Shown one piece after another: positions 35,457-44,305 of a DNA stretch of 52,218 bases. Made by a program: the position numbers and the translations under genes. Within the stretch, counting starts at the first letter, position 1, and each line of letters opens with the position of its first letter. The stretch covers positions 1 to 52,218 of the forward strand of contig NZ_JBAYTI010000016.1 in the NCBI RefSeq assembly GCF_041675725.1. The letters run 5' to 3'. Origin of the DNA: Castellaniella sp041675725. Lineage in GTDB: Bacteria; Pseudomonadota; Gammaproteobacteria; Burkholderiales; Burkholderiaceae_B. Below the pieces are notes generated by a model. It was given only the letters and a program-made list of their open reading frames with translations. It was not told the DNA's origin and did no database searches.

Positions 35457-37523
35457 GTGGGCGCCGCAGAATTGCCACCCTTGCTCAATCGCGAGCTTTC
35501 TGTCCTGAAATTCAATGAACGCGTGCTGTCCATGGCCGAGCGCAGCGATGTGCCGGCCCTGGAGCGCCTGCGCTATCTGTGCATCGTCGGTTCGAACCTG
35601 GACGAGTTCTTCGAGATCCGCATGGCCAGCCTCAAGGAGCAGCAACGCCAGACCCCGGACCTGCGTGGTGTCGATGGCCTGACGCCCGACGAGGCCTTCG
35701 ACCGGGTGCAACGGGCGGCGCACGTGCTGGTCGACCGGCAGAACCGCCTGCTCGCGGGCGAAGTCATGCCCCGGCTGCTCGAGCAGGGGGTGGGGCTGGT
35801 CTATTCCACGGGCTGGACGGATCTGCAGCGCGAATGGGCCCATGGTCTGTTCCAGCGCGACGTGATGCCGCTGCTGACCCCGATCGGGCTGGACCCGGCC
35901 CACCCTTTTCCCCGGGTCTATAACAAGAGCCTCAATTTCATCATCTCGCTGACCGGCGAAGACGCGTTCGGGCGCGAAGGCCATATCGCCATCGTTCAGG
36001 CACCGCGTGCCTTGCCGCGCATGATCAAGGTGCCGGCCGAGATTGCCGGCATCCCCGATGGCTACATGCTGTTGACCACGGTCATCAATGCATTCGTGGG
36101 CGAGCTTTTCCCGGGCATGGATGTGCTCGGCTGCTACCAATGGCGGGTGACCCGCAACAGCGATCTGTATGTAGACGAAGAAGAGATCACCAACCTGAGA
36201 CAGGCCCTGCAGGGCGAGCTCTCGCAGCGCAATTTCGGCGCGTCGGTACGGCTCGAGATCGCCCACGCCATGCCGCCCGATCTCGAGCTTTTCCTGCAGC
36301 GCGAGTTCAACCTGGGGCCGGCGGACACCTATCGCATCAATGGCCCGGTGAATCTGGCGCGCCTGATGCAGCTGTGCGACCGGATCAATCGCCCCGATCT
36401 GGAATACCCGGTGTTCAGGCCGCGCATTCCCGAGCCTTTCGATGCCGAAGTGCAGCGCCCCGAAATGATGTTCGCCGCCATTGCGGCTCGCGACCATCTT
36501 CTGCACCATCCCTATCAGTCGTTCCAGCCGGTGCTCATGTTCCTGCGCAGCGCGGCGCTCGACAGCCAGGTGGTGGCCATCAAGCAGACCATCTACCGCA
36601 CGGGTGAAGACTCCGAGCTCATGGGCCTGCTGCTGTCGGCGGCCCGGGCGGGCAAAGAAGTCACCGTGGTGGTCGAACTCATGGCGCGTTTCGACGAGCA
36701 GACCAACATCAATTGGGCAGCCCGCCTCGAAGAAGTGGGCGCTCACGTCAGTTATGGCGTGGTCGGCCACAAGACGCACGCGAAAATGGCGCTCGTGCTG
36801 CGCCGCGAAGAAGGGCGCCTGCGTCGTTACGGGCACCTGAGCACCGGCAATTATCACTCGCGCACGGCCCGTGTATACACCGATTTTGGCCTGCTCACCG
36901 CCAATCAGCAGATCTGTGAAGACATGGATCAGATCTTTTCGCTGCTCACGGGGCTGGGCGCGCGGCGCGAGCTCAAGCTGCTGCTGCAGTCGCCCTTCAC
37001 GCTGCACGAGACGGTGCTGCAACTCATCCAGCGCGAAACCGAGTTTGCCCGCGCGGGCCGGCGTGCCCGGATCCGGGCCAAAATGAACTCGCTGCTCGAG
37101 CCCACCGTGATCCAGGCCTTATATCAGGCCAGCCAGGCCGGGGTGCGCGTGGATCTCATCGTGCGCGGCGCCTGCGCCCTGCAGGCGGGGGTGCCAGGGC
37201 TCTCCGAACGCATCCGGGTGCGTTCGATCATAGGGCGCTTCCTCGAGCACTCGCGGGTGTTTTATTTTTACCAGGACGGCGCCGAAGCCCTGTATCTGTC
37301 TTCGGCCGACTGGATGGACCGCAATTTCCTGCGCCGGGTCGAGCTCGCCTTTCCGGTGCTCGACAAGGCTTTGCGCCGGCGCGTGATCGACGAGGCCTTT
37401 ACGTTTGCCTGGCGCGACAACCAGCTGGCCTGGGCGGTACAGGCCGATGGCCGCTATCTGCGGGTGCGCAACCGTCGCGCGCCCTTTAACCTGCATCAGC
37501 ACCTGATGGCGCGCCTGGCCTGA
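35457..37523 (+). CDS. ppk: Polyphosphate kinase 1
   Basis: The protein has 688 residues from a GTG at 35457 with GGAG 8 bases upstream. It polymerises the gamma-phosphate of ATP into polyphosphate on the inner membrane. The N-terminal domain opens with LLNRELSVLKFNERVL and IVGSNLDEFFEIRMASL. The catalytic phospholipase D-like core contains the autophosphorylated histidine, His441 in HKTHAKMALV, and GHLSTGNYHSRTARVYTDF. A further motif is IKQTIYRTGEDS. It is divergent from ppx, and the Pho-box-controlled pst operon follows on the same strand after 138 bases. Confidence 0.96.
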   Translation: MGAAELPPLLNRELSVLKFNERVLSMAERSDVPALERLRYLCIVGSNLDEFFEIRMASLKEQQRQTPDLRGVDGLTPDEAFDRVQRAAHVLVDRQNRLLAGEVMPRLLEQGVGLVYSTGWTDLQREWAHGLFQRDVMPLLTPIGLDPAHPFPRVYNKSLNFIISLTGEDAFGREGHIAIVQAPRALPRMIKVPAEIAGIPDGYMLLTTVINAFVGELFPGMDVLGCYQWRVTRNSDLYVDEEEITNLRQALQGELSQRNFGASVRLEIAHAMPPDLELFLQREFNLGPADTYRINGPVNLARLMQLCDRINRPDLEYPVFRPRIPEPFDAEVQRPEMMFAAIAARDHLLHHPYQSFQPVLMFLRSAALDSQVVAIKQTIYRTGEDSELMGLLLSAARAGKEVTVVVELMARFDEQTNINWAARLEEVGAHVSYGVVGHKTHAKMALVLRREEGRLRRYGHLSTGNYHSRTARVYTDFGLLTANQQICEDMDQIFSLLTGLGARRELKLLLQSPFTLHETVLQLIQRETEFARAGRRARIRAKMNSLLEPTVIQALYQASQAGVRVDLIVRGACALQAGVPGLSERIRVRSIIGRFLEHSRVFYFYQDGAEALYLSSADWMDRNFLRRVELAFPVLDKALRRRVIDEAFTFAWRDNQLAWAVQADGRYLRVRNRRAPFNLHQHLMARLA

Positions 37524-37575
37524 ATCCCACGGCGCTTGCGAGTGGCCTGGGGCGTCCATGGGGTCAAAGTGGAAA

Positions 37576-37593
37576 TTGTCATCAAATTGTCAT
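37576..37593 (+). promoter_or_regulatory. Pho box (PhoB site) upstream of pstS
   Basis: Two 7-base direct repeats TTGTCAT separated by CAAA match the Pho box layout (CTGTCAT-A/T-rich-CTGTCAT). A TATCAT -10 element (37604-37609) starts 10 bases after the box, the spacing seen for PhoB activation of -35-less promoters. Confidence 0.88.
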
Positions 37594-37661
37594 ATTGATA
37601 GCCTATCATCTGGGTTTTGGCCTGAATCAGTGCCCGAGGGTACATCTTGCACGGAGGGGGC

Positions 37662-38669
37662 ATGCGCCTGCGCAGCTTGTCCATCATCTGGATCAGCCTG
37701 GTCCTGTTGGCGTGCCCGGCAGCATACGCCGCCGACCTGACTGGCGCGGGGGCGTCGTTTCCGTACCCCATCTATGCCAAGTGGGCCGCCCAGTATCACA
37801 AGGAAACCGGGCATCGGGTCAATTACCAATCGATCGGCTCGGGTGGCGGGCAGCAGCAGATCATCGCTGGCACGGTGGATTTTGGCGCGTCGGATGATCC
37901 CATGCCGCTCGATCAGCTGCAGCGGTATGATTTGCTGCAGTTCCCGGCCATCATCGGCGCCATCGTGCCCATCGTCAACCTGCCGGGCGTGGCGGCCGGC
38001 GAACTGCGCCTGACGGGGCCGGTTCTGGCCGACATTTTTCTGGGCCGGATCACCCGTTGGGACGATCCCGCCATCGCGGCCCTGAATCCGGGGCTCAAGC
38101 TGCCCGCGCACGGCATTGTCGTCGTCCATCGGGCCGATGGCTCGGGCACCACCTTCGTATGGACGCATTATCTGTCGCAGGTCTCGGCGCGCTGGGCGGC
38201 CGAGGTCGGCCAGGGCAAGGCGATCAAATGGCCCACAGGGCACGGCGGCAAGGGCAACGAGGGGGTGGCGGCCTACGTGCGCCAGATCCGCAATGCCATC
38301 GGCTATGTCGAATTCGCCTATGCGCATCAGAATGATCTGTCGTGGGCTCAGCTGGAAAACCGCGCCGGCCGCTTCGTGCAGCCCACCCAGGACACTTTCG
38401 TGGCAGCGGCGCTGGCGGCCAGCGACGACGATGACCCGAGCATGGGGCTGATGCTGGATAATCAGGCGGGCCCGGATGCCTGGCCCATCACCGCGGCCAG
38501 CTTCATCCTGGTGCGCAAGCGTCCTATCCGGCCAGAGCGCAACCAGCAAGTCTATGCGTTCTTTGACTGGGCCTTCAGCCAGGGTGCTGCGCTGGCCCGC
38601 ACGCTCGACTACGTGCCGCTGCCCGATCCGCTCGTCCAGCGCATTCGCGCACTCTGGAGCGCGCCATGA
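37662..38669 (+). CDS. pstS: Phosphate ABC transporter, periplasmic binding protein PstS
   Basis: The protein has 335 residues from the ATG at 37662 with a GGAGG site at 5 bases; a TTG 15 bases earlier is unlikely. A signal peptide ends near AAYAA. It binds phosphate in the periplasm. Typical features are LTGAGASFPYPIYAKWAAQY, QSIGSGGGQQQIIAGTVDFG, IVVVHRADGSGTTFVWTHYL and the phosphate-contacting GNEGVAAYV. It is the first gene of the Pho-box-controlled pst operon and overlaps pstC by four bases (ATGA). Confidence 0.95.
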   Translation: MRLRSLSIIWISLVLLACPAAYAADLTGAGASFPYPIYAKWAAQYHKETGHRVNYQSIGSGGGQQQIIAGTVDFGASDDPMPLDQLQRYDLLQFPAIIGAIVPIVNLPGVAAGELRLTGPVLADIFLGRITRWDDPAIAALNPGLKLPAHGIVVVHRADGSGTTFVWTHYLSQVSARWAAEVGQGKAIKWPTGHGGKGNEGVAAYVRQIRNAIGYVEFAYAHQNDLSWAQLENRAGRFVQPTQDTFVAAALAASDDDDPSMGLMLDNQAGPDAWPITAASFILVRKRPIRPERNQQVYAFFDWAFSQGAALARTLDYVPLPDPLVQRIRALWSAP

Positions 38670-39604
38670 GCCGGTTTCGCAGCCGGCCATGGGCTGACGC
38701 CGGGTTCAGGCAGCTCACGCGCCTGTTCGCCTTCCTGGTTTTTGTCCTGTTGCTGGGCATACTGGGCTCCCTGGTATATGGCAGCCGGGACGCCATCATG
38801 ACTTTTGGCCCCGCGTTTCTCTGGGGCGAAGACTGGGATCCCGTGCGGCAGAACTTCGGCGCGCTGGTCACGGTGGCCGGTACCTTGATCAGCTCGTTTC
38901 TGGCCTTGCTGATTGCCGTGCCGGTCTCCTTCGGCATCGCCTGGTTCCTGACCGAGCTCGCCCCGATGTGGATGCGGCGGCCCCTGGGCATTGCCATCGA
39001 GATGCTGGCGGCCATCCCGTCCATCATCTACGGCATGTGGGGCCTGTTCGTGTTCGTGCCGCTGTTTCAGGCCCACGTGCAGCCGCACGTCATCGGCCTG
39101 TTTGCCGGCGTGCCGGTACTCGAGCATCTGTTTGCCGGTCCGCCCATGGGCATCGGGCTGTTCACGGCGGGCCTGATTCTGTCCATCATGATCGTGCCCT
39201 TTATTGCGGCGGTGATGCGCGACGTCTTCGAACAGGTGCCCGCCATGCTCAAGGAATCTGCGTACGGCCTGGGCAGCACCACCTGGGAAGTGGTCTGGAA
39301 GGTGATGCTGCCCTATACCCGCCAAGGTGTCATTGGCGGCATCATGCTGGGCCTGGGCCGGGCCCTGGGCGAAACCATGGCGGTCACCTTCGTGATCGGC
39401 AACGCTTTCAAGCTGCCGTCCTCCATTTTCTCGCCGTCCAACTCGATCGCTTCGGCGCTGGCCAACGAATTCAACGAAGCCGGCGGTTTGCAGAAATCGG
39501 CGCTGCTCGAACTGGGGCTGATACTTTTTCTGATCACCACCGTGGTGCTGGCGCTGTCGAAATTCATGCTGCTGCGCATGGCCCGCAAAGAGGGGACTCG
39601 CTGA
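38666..39604 (+). CDS. pstC: Phosphate ABC transporter permease PstC
   Basis: The protein has 312 residues and about six membrane helices. It is one half of the phosphate channel of the Pst transporter. The cytoplasmic coupling loop that contacts PstB is seen in MLKESAYGLGSTTWEVVWKV, followed by GLGRALGETMAVTFVIG. An early RLFAFLVFVLLLGILGSLVY forms the first helix. It starts in an ATGA overlap with pstS and ends one base before the pstA ATG. Confidence 0.95.
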   Translation: MSRFRSRPWADAGFRQLTRLFAFLVFVLLLGILGSLVYGSRDAIMTFGPAFLWGEDWDPVRQNFGALVTVAGTLISSFLALLIAVPVSFGIAWFLTELAPMWMRRPLGIAIEMLAAIPSIIYGMWGLFVFVPLFQAHVQPHVIGLFAGVPVLEHLFAGPPMGIGLFTAGLILSIMIVPFIAAVMRDVFEQVPAMLKESAYGLGSTTWEVVWKVMLPYTRQGVIGGIMLGLGRALGETMAVTFVIGNAFKLPSSIFSPSNSIASALANEFNEAGGLQKSALLELGLILFLITTVVLALSKFMLLRMARKEGTR

Positions 39605-39605
39605 C

Positions 39606-40466
39606 ATGGCTGCAACACCCGCCCCCATTCTGTCCAATAATCCGCTCTATCGGCGCCGACGCTTCACCAACCGCCTGATGCTGGGCCTCTCGGGTCTTGC
39701 ACTGGGCTCGGGTCTGTTCTGGCTGGCGTGGATCATCATCACCTTGCTGGTCAAGGGGGGGGCGGCGCTGTCGCCCGCTCTGCTGCTCGAGAGCACGCCA
39801 CCCCCCGGCGAGGCGGGCGGCCTGCTGAATGCCATCGTCGGCAGCGTCCTGATTTCAGGCGTGGCGACACTGATCGGTACCCCGATCGGTGTGCTGGCCG
39901 GTACGTACCTGGCCGAATATGGCCAGCGCGGCTGGCTCGCACCGATGACCCGGTTCCTGAATGACGTGCTGCTCTCGGCCCCCTCGATCGTCATCGGCCT
40001 GTTCATCTATGCCGTATACGTTGCGCAGGTCGGGCACTATTCCGGCTGGGCGGGGGCCTTTGCACTGGCTATTCTGGTCATCCCGGTGGTGGTGCGCGCC
40101 ACCGACAATATGCTGGGCCTGGTACCCAACAGCCTGCGCGAGGCGGCTGCGGCGCTGGGTTGCCCACAGTGGCGCATCGTGCTGTTCATTTCCTACCGGG
40201 CCGCGCGCTCGGGCATCATCACCGGCATCCTGCTGGCGGTGGCGCGTATTGCGGGGGAGACGGCCCCATTGCTGTTTACCGCGCTCAACAACCAGTTCCT
40301 GTCTTTGAACATGAACGCGCCCATGGCCAACCTGCCGGTGGTGATCTTCCAGTATGCCGCCAGCCCGTTCGAAGACTGGAACCATCTCGCCTGGGCCGGA
40401 GCCGCCCTGATCACCCTGCTGGTACTGGCGATCAACATTGCCGCCCGCAGCCTGTTTCGCAAATGA
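39606..40466 (+). CDS. pstA: Phosphate ABC transporter permease PstA
   Basis: The protein has 286 residues with about six membrane helices. It is the partner permease of PstC. The coupling-loop motif is NSLREAAAALGCPQWRIVLF, followed by ARIAGETAPLLFTALNNQFL. N-terminal helix LSGLALGSGLFWLAWIII and GVLAGTYLAEYGQRGWLAP are typical. It ends in a four-base overlap (ATGA) with pstB. Confidence 0.95.
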   Translation: MAATPAPILSNNPLYRRRRFTNRLMLGLSGLALGSGLFWLAWIIITLLVKGGAALSPALLLESTPPPGEAGGLLNAIVGSVLISGVATLIGTPIGVLAGTYLAEYGQRGWLAPMTRFLNDVLLSAPSIVIGLFIYAVYVAQVGHYSGWAGAFALAILVIPVVVRATDNMLGLVPNSLREAAAALGCPQWRIVLFISYRAARSGIITGILLAVARIAGETAPLLFTALNNQFLSLNMNAPMANLPVVIFQYAASPFEDWNHLAWAGAALITLLVLAINIAARSLFRK

Positions 40467-41266
40467 TGCCGGCAAGCCATCCCATGACATCCACCCTGCA
40501 TATGCCCGATGAGCGCACCAAACTGGCGGTGCGCAACCTGAACTTCTACTATGGCAACTTCCATGCGCTGCACGATATCAACATGGATATCTTCGAGCAC
40601 AAGGTCACGGCTTTCATCGGCCCCTCGGGCTGCGGGAAATCGACGCTGCTGCGTACCTTCAATCGCATGTTCGAGCTCTATCCAGGCCAGCGCGCCGAGG
40701 GCACCATCGAGCTCGATGGCGAAGACTTGCTCAACTCGAAGCGCGACATCTCCCTGATCCGCGCCAAGGTCGGCATGGTGTTCCAAAAGCCAACGCCGTT
40801 TCCCATGAGCATTTACGACAACATCGCGTTTGGCGTGCGCCTGTTCGAGCGCTTGAGCAAGGGCGAGATGGATGAGCGCGTCGAATGGGCCCTGACCAAG
40901 GCCGCGCTGTGGAACGAAGTCAAAGACAAACTGGGCCAGAACGGCAACGGCCTGTCGGGCGGGCAGCAGCAGCGCCTGTGCATTGCGCGCGGGGTGGCCA
41001 TCAAACCCGAGGTCATTCTGCTCGATGAGCCCTGCTCGGCGCTGGACCCCATTTCCACAGCGAAGGTCGAAGAACTGATTGCCGAACTCAAATGGGACTA
41101 CACCGTGGTCATCGTCACGCACAACATGCAACAGGCCGCGCGCTGTTCGGACTACACCGCGTATATGTACCTGGGCGAGCTCATGGAATACGGCCCCACC
41201 GATCAGATCTTCGTCAAGCCGCGGCGCAAAGAGACCGAAGACTACATTACCGGGCGGTTCGGCTAG
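40463..41266 (+). CDS. pstB: Phosphate ABC transporter ATP-binding protein PstB
   Basis: The protein has 267 residues from the ATG at 40463, in an ATGA overlap with pstA; ATGs at 40466 and 40484 are alternatives. It powers phosphate import. Present are Walker A FIGPSGCGKSTLL, Q-loop MVFQKPTPFPMS, signature LSGGQQQRLCIARG, Walker B VILLDEPCSALD and the H-loop VIVTHNMQQA. In many proteobacteria phoU follows pstB; here an 86-base gap leads to an unrelated PepSY gene. A UUCG-type hairpin covers the stop codon region. Confidence 0.96.
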   Translation: MMPASHPMTSTLHMPDERTKLAVRNLNFYYGNFHALHDINMDIFEHKVTAFIGPSGCGKSTLLRTFNRMFELYPGQRAEGTIELDGEDLLNSKRDISLIRAKVGMVFQKPTPFPMSIYDNIAFGVRLFERLSKGEMDERVEWALTKAALWNEVKDKLGQNGNGLSGGQQQRLCIARGVAIKPEVILLDEPCSALDPISTAKVEELIAELKWDYTVVIVTHNMQQAARCSDYTAYMYLGELMEYGPTDQIFVKPRRKETEDYITGRFG

Positions 41267-41281
41267 CCGCCTTCGGGTGGC
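41266..41281 (+). terminator. UUCG hairpin directly after pstB
   Basis: GCCGCC (41266-41271) pairs with GGTGGC (41276-41281), one G-U, around a TTCG tetraloop. Larger arms CGGGCGG (41251-41257) and CCGCCCG (41281-41287) compete with or enclose it. There is no T-tract, so it may stabilise the pst mRNA end or partially terminate. Confidence 0.45.
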
Positions 41282-41352
41282 CGCCCGTTCATCTGCTGTT
41301 CAGGGTCAGATGCGTATCGTGTGGGTATCTTGAACCTAAAGAGGAAACCGAC

Positions 41353-41730
41353 ATGAACCGCAGAAATCTTTTGATGGCCACGCTGGCCGCGCCCCTGGGC
41401 TTGTATGCCGCCAGCAGCCAGGCCGACGACGACGACCGCGAGCGGGCCGAGCAACTGCAGGCCTTGGGCGAGGTCCTGCCCCTGCAAGAGGTTCTGGCCA
41501 GCGTGCAGAAGACGTATCCCGGCCAGGTACTGAAGGTCGAGTTCGAAGAGGACGACGATTGCAAGCACGCGCGCAGAAAAGGCCGCGATTGCGAGATTCG
41601 CTGGATCTACGAATTCAAGATCCTGCAGCCCGAGGGCCGACTGGTCAAGCTCGACGTAGACGCGCGTACAGGCGAGGTGATCAAGGTGTCTCGCAAGGAC
41701 GCTCGAACCAACAGGAAAAAGCGCTCATGA
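41353..41730 (+). CDS. Secreted PepSY-domain protein
   Basis: The protein has 125 residues from the ATG at 41353 with AGAGGA upstream. The N-terminus MNRRNLLMATLAAPLGLYAA is a signal peptide with a twin-arginine pair, though the Tat consensus is incomplete; cleavage is near SSQA. An acidic segment (DDDDRERAEQ) precedes a PepSY domain: LPLQEVLASVQKTYPGQVLK, WIYEFKILQPEGRLVKLDVD and ARTGEVIKV. Two cysteines bracket a short basic loop (DDCKHARRKGRDCE) and may form a disulfide. PepSY domains inhibit proteases or bind ligands. It overlaps the downstream regulator by four bases (ATGA), so it may be the sensory partner of the PhoPQ-like pair. Confidence 0.82.
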   Translation: MNRRNLLMATLAAPLGLYAASSQADDDDRERAEQLQALGEVLPLQEVLASVQKTYPGQVLKVEFEEDDDCKHARRKGRDCEIRWIYEFKILQPEGRLVKLDVDARTGEVIKVSRKDARTNRKKRS

Positions 41731-42404
41731 GGCTGTTGCTGGTCGAAGACGAACCCCTGCTGTCTGCACAGCTCAAGGACGTGCTCCAGAAGGCCAGCTA
41801 CGTGGTCGACGTGGTTCATGACGGGATCGAGGCCGAATACCAGGGTCTCCATGAACCCTACGATCTCGCGGTGCTCGATCTCGGCCTGCCTGGGCGCGAC
41901 GGCCTGAGCGTGCTGCGCGCCTGGCGCCAGGCGAATCGATCCATGCCGGTGCTGATCCTGACGGCACGCGACAATTGGCACGACAAAGTGGTGGGCATCG
42001 ATGCCGGCGCCGACGACTACCTGACGAAACCGTTTCACTCCGAAGAGCTGCTGGCCCGTGTGCGCGCCCTGCTGCGTCGTGCCGCCGGGCATGCCTCGGC
42101 AGATATCTGCTGCGGGCCGTTGCGCCTGGATCCGCGTCAGGCGCGCATCTGGCTGGATGATGCCCCGCTGGAGCTGACCAGCCACGAATACCGGGTCCTG
42201 GCGTACCTGATGATGCATCGCGGCGAAGCCGTTTCGCGCACCGAGCTCACTGAACATATTTATGCGCAGGATTTCGACCGCGACTCGAACACCATCGAGG
42301 TGTTCATTGCCCGTCTGCGCCGCAAGATTCCGGCCCATCTGATCCAGACCCTGCGGGGTCTGGGGTACCGGCTGGCCTGTCCGGGGGAGACGTCGGCCCC
42401 GTGA
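41727..42404 (+). CDS. OmpR/PhoP-type response regulator
   Basis: The protein has 225 residues. The receiver domain has LLLVEDEPLLSAQL, phospho-acceptor Asp51 in LAVLDLGLPGRDGL, Thr in LILTARDNW and Lys in DDYLTKPFHSEELL. The winged-helix output domain includes LTSHEYRVLAYLMMHRGEAV and TIEVFIARLRRKIP. It is closest in style to PhoP/QseB. It starts in an overlap with the PepSY gene and ends in a GTGA overlap with the kinase gene, so all three are translationally coupled. Confidence 0.93.
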   Translation: MRLLLVEDEPLLSAQLKDVLQKASYVVDVVHDGIEAEYQGLHEPYDLAVLDLGLPGRDGLSVLRAWRQANRSMPVLILTARDNWHDKVVGIDAGADDYLTKPFHSEELLARVRALLRRAAGHASADICCGPLRLDPRQARIWLDDAPLELTSHEYRVLAYLMMHRGEAVSRTELTEHIYAQDFDRDSNTIEVFIARLRRKIPAHLIQTLRGLGYRLACPGETSAP

Positions 42405-43777
42405 ATGCCACCCACCCGTCCTTGCGCTGGCGCCTGCTCCTGGGGACCCTGATCTGGGTGTTGCTGAGCGTGGCGGCCGCAGGCTGGGGCATACAGACGC
42501 TGTTTCGCCAGCACATACGCGCCCAGCTGCAAAGCGAACTGGGTATTTATCTGGATCACCTGACCGCAGCCATCCAGGTGGATCCGGAAGGTCGGCTCTC
42601 GTTGGCCACTCAGCCGGCCGATCCGCGCTTCAGCATGCCATTTTCAGGCCTGTATTGGCAGATCTCCGCCCCGGCCGAGGATGGCCTGTCTGCCCAGTTG
42701 CTGCGTTCGCGCTCATTGTGGGATGTGCGCCTGGCCGATGATCGACCCAGCCAGCGGACGGGTGGCGACCTGCAGACCACCACCCGGCTGTCCAGCCACG
42801 ATGCGCTTTTGCAGATGCGGGTGCGTACGGTGTACCCGGCCGAAGGCCCCCGCGACCGGCTGGTGCTGTCGGCAGCAGCCGATCAGGCCTTGTGGGCCGA
42901 GCCGGTGGCCCGGTTCAATCGCGAGTTGGCCCTGGCGCTGGGCATTTTGCTGCTTGGGCTGATGGCCGCCGTATGGATGCAGGTCTGGTTCGGCCTGCGG
43001 CCATTGACCTCGCTGCGATCCCGTTTGGCAGCGCTGCGCAGCGGGCAGGCAGAGCGGATCGGCGGCGCTTTCCCAGCTGAAATCCAGCCTTTGGTGAACG
43101 ATCTCAACCAGGTGCTTGCGCAGAATGCGCAGGGCCTGGAGCGTGCCCGCATGCAGGCCGGCAACCTGGCGCACGCGCTCAAGACGCCGCTGAGCGTCAT
43201 GGCCAATGCGGCAGCGGCCCAGGATGCCGAACTGCCGCGCCTGGTGGCCGAGCAGATCGAGGCCGCCCGGCGCCAGGTGGATTATCATCTGGTGCGCGCC
43301 CGGGCCGCGGCCGCCGTGCGTCAGCCAGGCCTGCGCAGCCCGGTGCTGCCGTTGCTGCAGGGGCTGGTGCGGGTCATGGAAAGGGTTCATGCCGAGCGTG
43401 CCCTGCAGTACGACCTCAGTGGTGTGTCTGCGGATCTGGCGTTTCAGGGCGAGGCGCAGGATTTTCAGGAGATGCTAGGCAATCTTCTCGACAATGCCGG
43501 AAAGTGGGCGCGTCGTACGGTGCGGGTGGCCGCCCGCCTGGGCGCCCGGGGGCTGGAAATCCGGATGGAAGACGACGGCCCGGGGCTGGCGCCAGGCCAG
43601 TTCGAGCGGGTCTTCGAGCGGGGCTCGAGGGCCGACGAAAAAGCGCCGGGCTCAGGGCTCGGCCTGGGGATCGTGCGCGACCTGGCCGAGCTGTATGGCG
43701 GCGGGGTGCACCTGGAGCGCAGTGCGCGGCTGGGCGGTGCCTGCGTGGTGCTGACCCTGCCCGGCGTTCAGTTGTAG
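42401..43777 (+). CDS. PhoQ-like membrane sensor histidine kinase
   Basis: The protein has 458 residues from a GTG in a GTGA overlap with the regulator. Membrane helices at residues 10-31 and about 175-198 flank a periplasmic sensor of about 140 residues. HAMP-like sequence (GLRPLTSLRSRLAALRSG) follows. The phospho-acceptor is His258 in NLAHALKTPLSVM, the H-box form seen in PhoQ relatives. ATPase motifs are LGNLLDNAGKWA, MEDDGPGLAP and GSGLGLGIVRDLA. It partners the upstream regulator; the signal is unknown, but the coupled PepSY protein is a candidate sensor component. Its 3' end overlaps the convergent doxX gene by 10 bases. Confidence 0.92.
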   Translation: MNATHPSLRWRLLLGTLIWVLLSVAAAGWGIQTLFRQHIRAQLQSELGIYLDHLTAAIQVDPEGRLSLATQPADPRFSMPFSGLYWQISAPAEDGLSAQLLRSRSLWDVRLADDRPSQRTGGDLQTTTRLSSHDALLQMRVRTVYPAEGPRDRLVLSAAADQALWAEPVARFNRELALALGILLLGLMAAVWMQVWFGLRPLTSLRSRLAALRSGQAERIGGAFPAEIQPLVNDLNQVLAQNAQGLERARMQAGNLAHALKTPLSVMANAAAAQDAELPRLVAEQIEAARRQVDYHLVRARAAAAVRQPGLRSPVLPLLQGLVRVMERVHAERALQYDLSGVSADLAFQGEAQDFQEMLGNLLDNAGKWARRTVRVAARLGARGLEIRMEDDGPGLAPGQFERVFERGSRADEKAPGSGLGLGIVRDLAELYGGGVHLERSARLGGACVVLTLPGVQL

Positions 43778-44178
43778 CGCCCCTCGCGCCCGCCCAGGCT
43801 GAAGGCCCCTGCGCCCAGCAGAAGGATGGCGACGCTGCCGAACAGGAACATACCCTGCAACTCGAGTGCGTAACCCCCCGATTTGCCCAGAGTGAATAGT
43901 TCTGCCAGGTGTATCAGCCCGATGACGAAGAGCATGTTGACGATTGCAATCGCCGCGCCCACACGGGTAAACAGGCCGAGAATAATCAGAATCGGGGCGA
44001 CGACTTCGCCCAGATAGACGCCGTAGGCAAAGAAACCAGGCAGGCCTTTGCCAGTCAGGACGTTGACCAGCCAGCCAAGGTCTGCGCCCAGCTTGGCCAC
44101 GCCATGCAACAACAGAAAGATGCCCAGACTCAGGCGCAGGACAAGTTTGCCCAGATCGTCGCAAGTTGAACAAGACAT
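43768..44178 (-). CDS. DoxX-family membrane protein
   Basis: The protein has 136 residues with four membrane helices: LVLRLSLGIFLLLHGVAKL, LGEVVAPILIILGLFTRVGA, AIAIVNMLFVIGLIH and LFGSVAILLLGAGAF. This is the DoxX/SURF4-like fold found in redox and stress-linked small membrane proteins. The N-terminal MSCSTCDDLGK holds a CxxC, possibly a redox or metal site. The gene is alone on its strand, 50 bases before tRNA-Pro on the same strand. Its function is unknown. Confidence 0.85.
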   Translation of the reverse strand: MSCSTCDDLGKLVLRLSLGIFLLLHGVAKLGADLGWLVNVLTGKGLPGFFAYGVYLGEVVAPILIILGLFTRVGAAIAIVNMLFVIGLIHLAELFTLGKSGGYALELQGMFLFGSVAILLLGAGAFSLGGREGRYN

Positions 44179-44228
44179 GAATGGTGGATTCCGGAGTGAA
44201 GGGTCCCTGTGACGGTGACCTGAATGGA

Positions 44229-44305
44229 TGGTCGGGGCGATAGGATTCGAACCTACGACCCTCTGCTCCCAAAGCAGATGCGCTACCAGGCTGCGCTACG
44301 CCCCG
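44229..44305 (-). tRNA. tRNA-Pro (anticodon TGG)
   Basis: A complete cloverleaf on the minus strand: CGGGGCG acceptor arm pairing with CGCCCCG, a D-arm, anticodon loop CTTTGGGAG with TGG, and TTCGAAT in the T-loop. CCA is encoded (44231-44229). A TAGAAT -10-like element (complement of 44319-44324) lies 13 bases upstream. Confidence 0.96.

Noticed and set aside
35442..37022. A 526-codon antisense frame inside ppk
   Set aside because: Same reason: mirror frame of a well-conserved gene with no features of its own.
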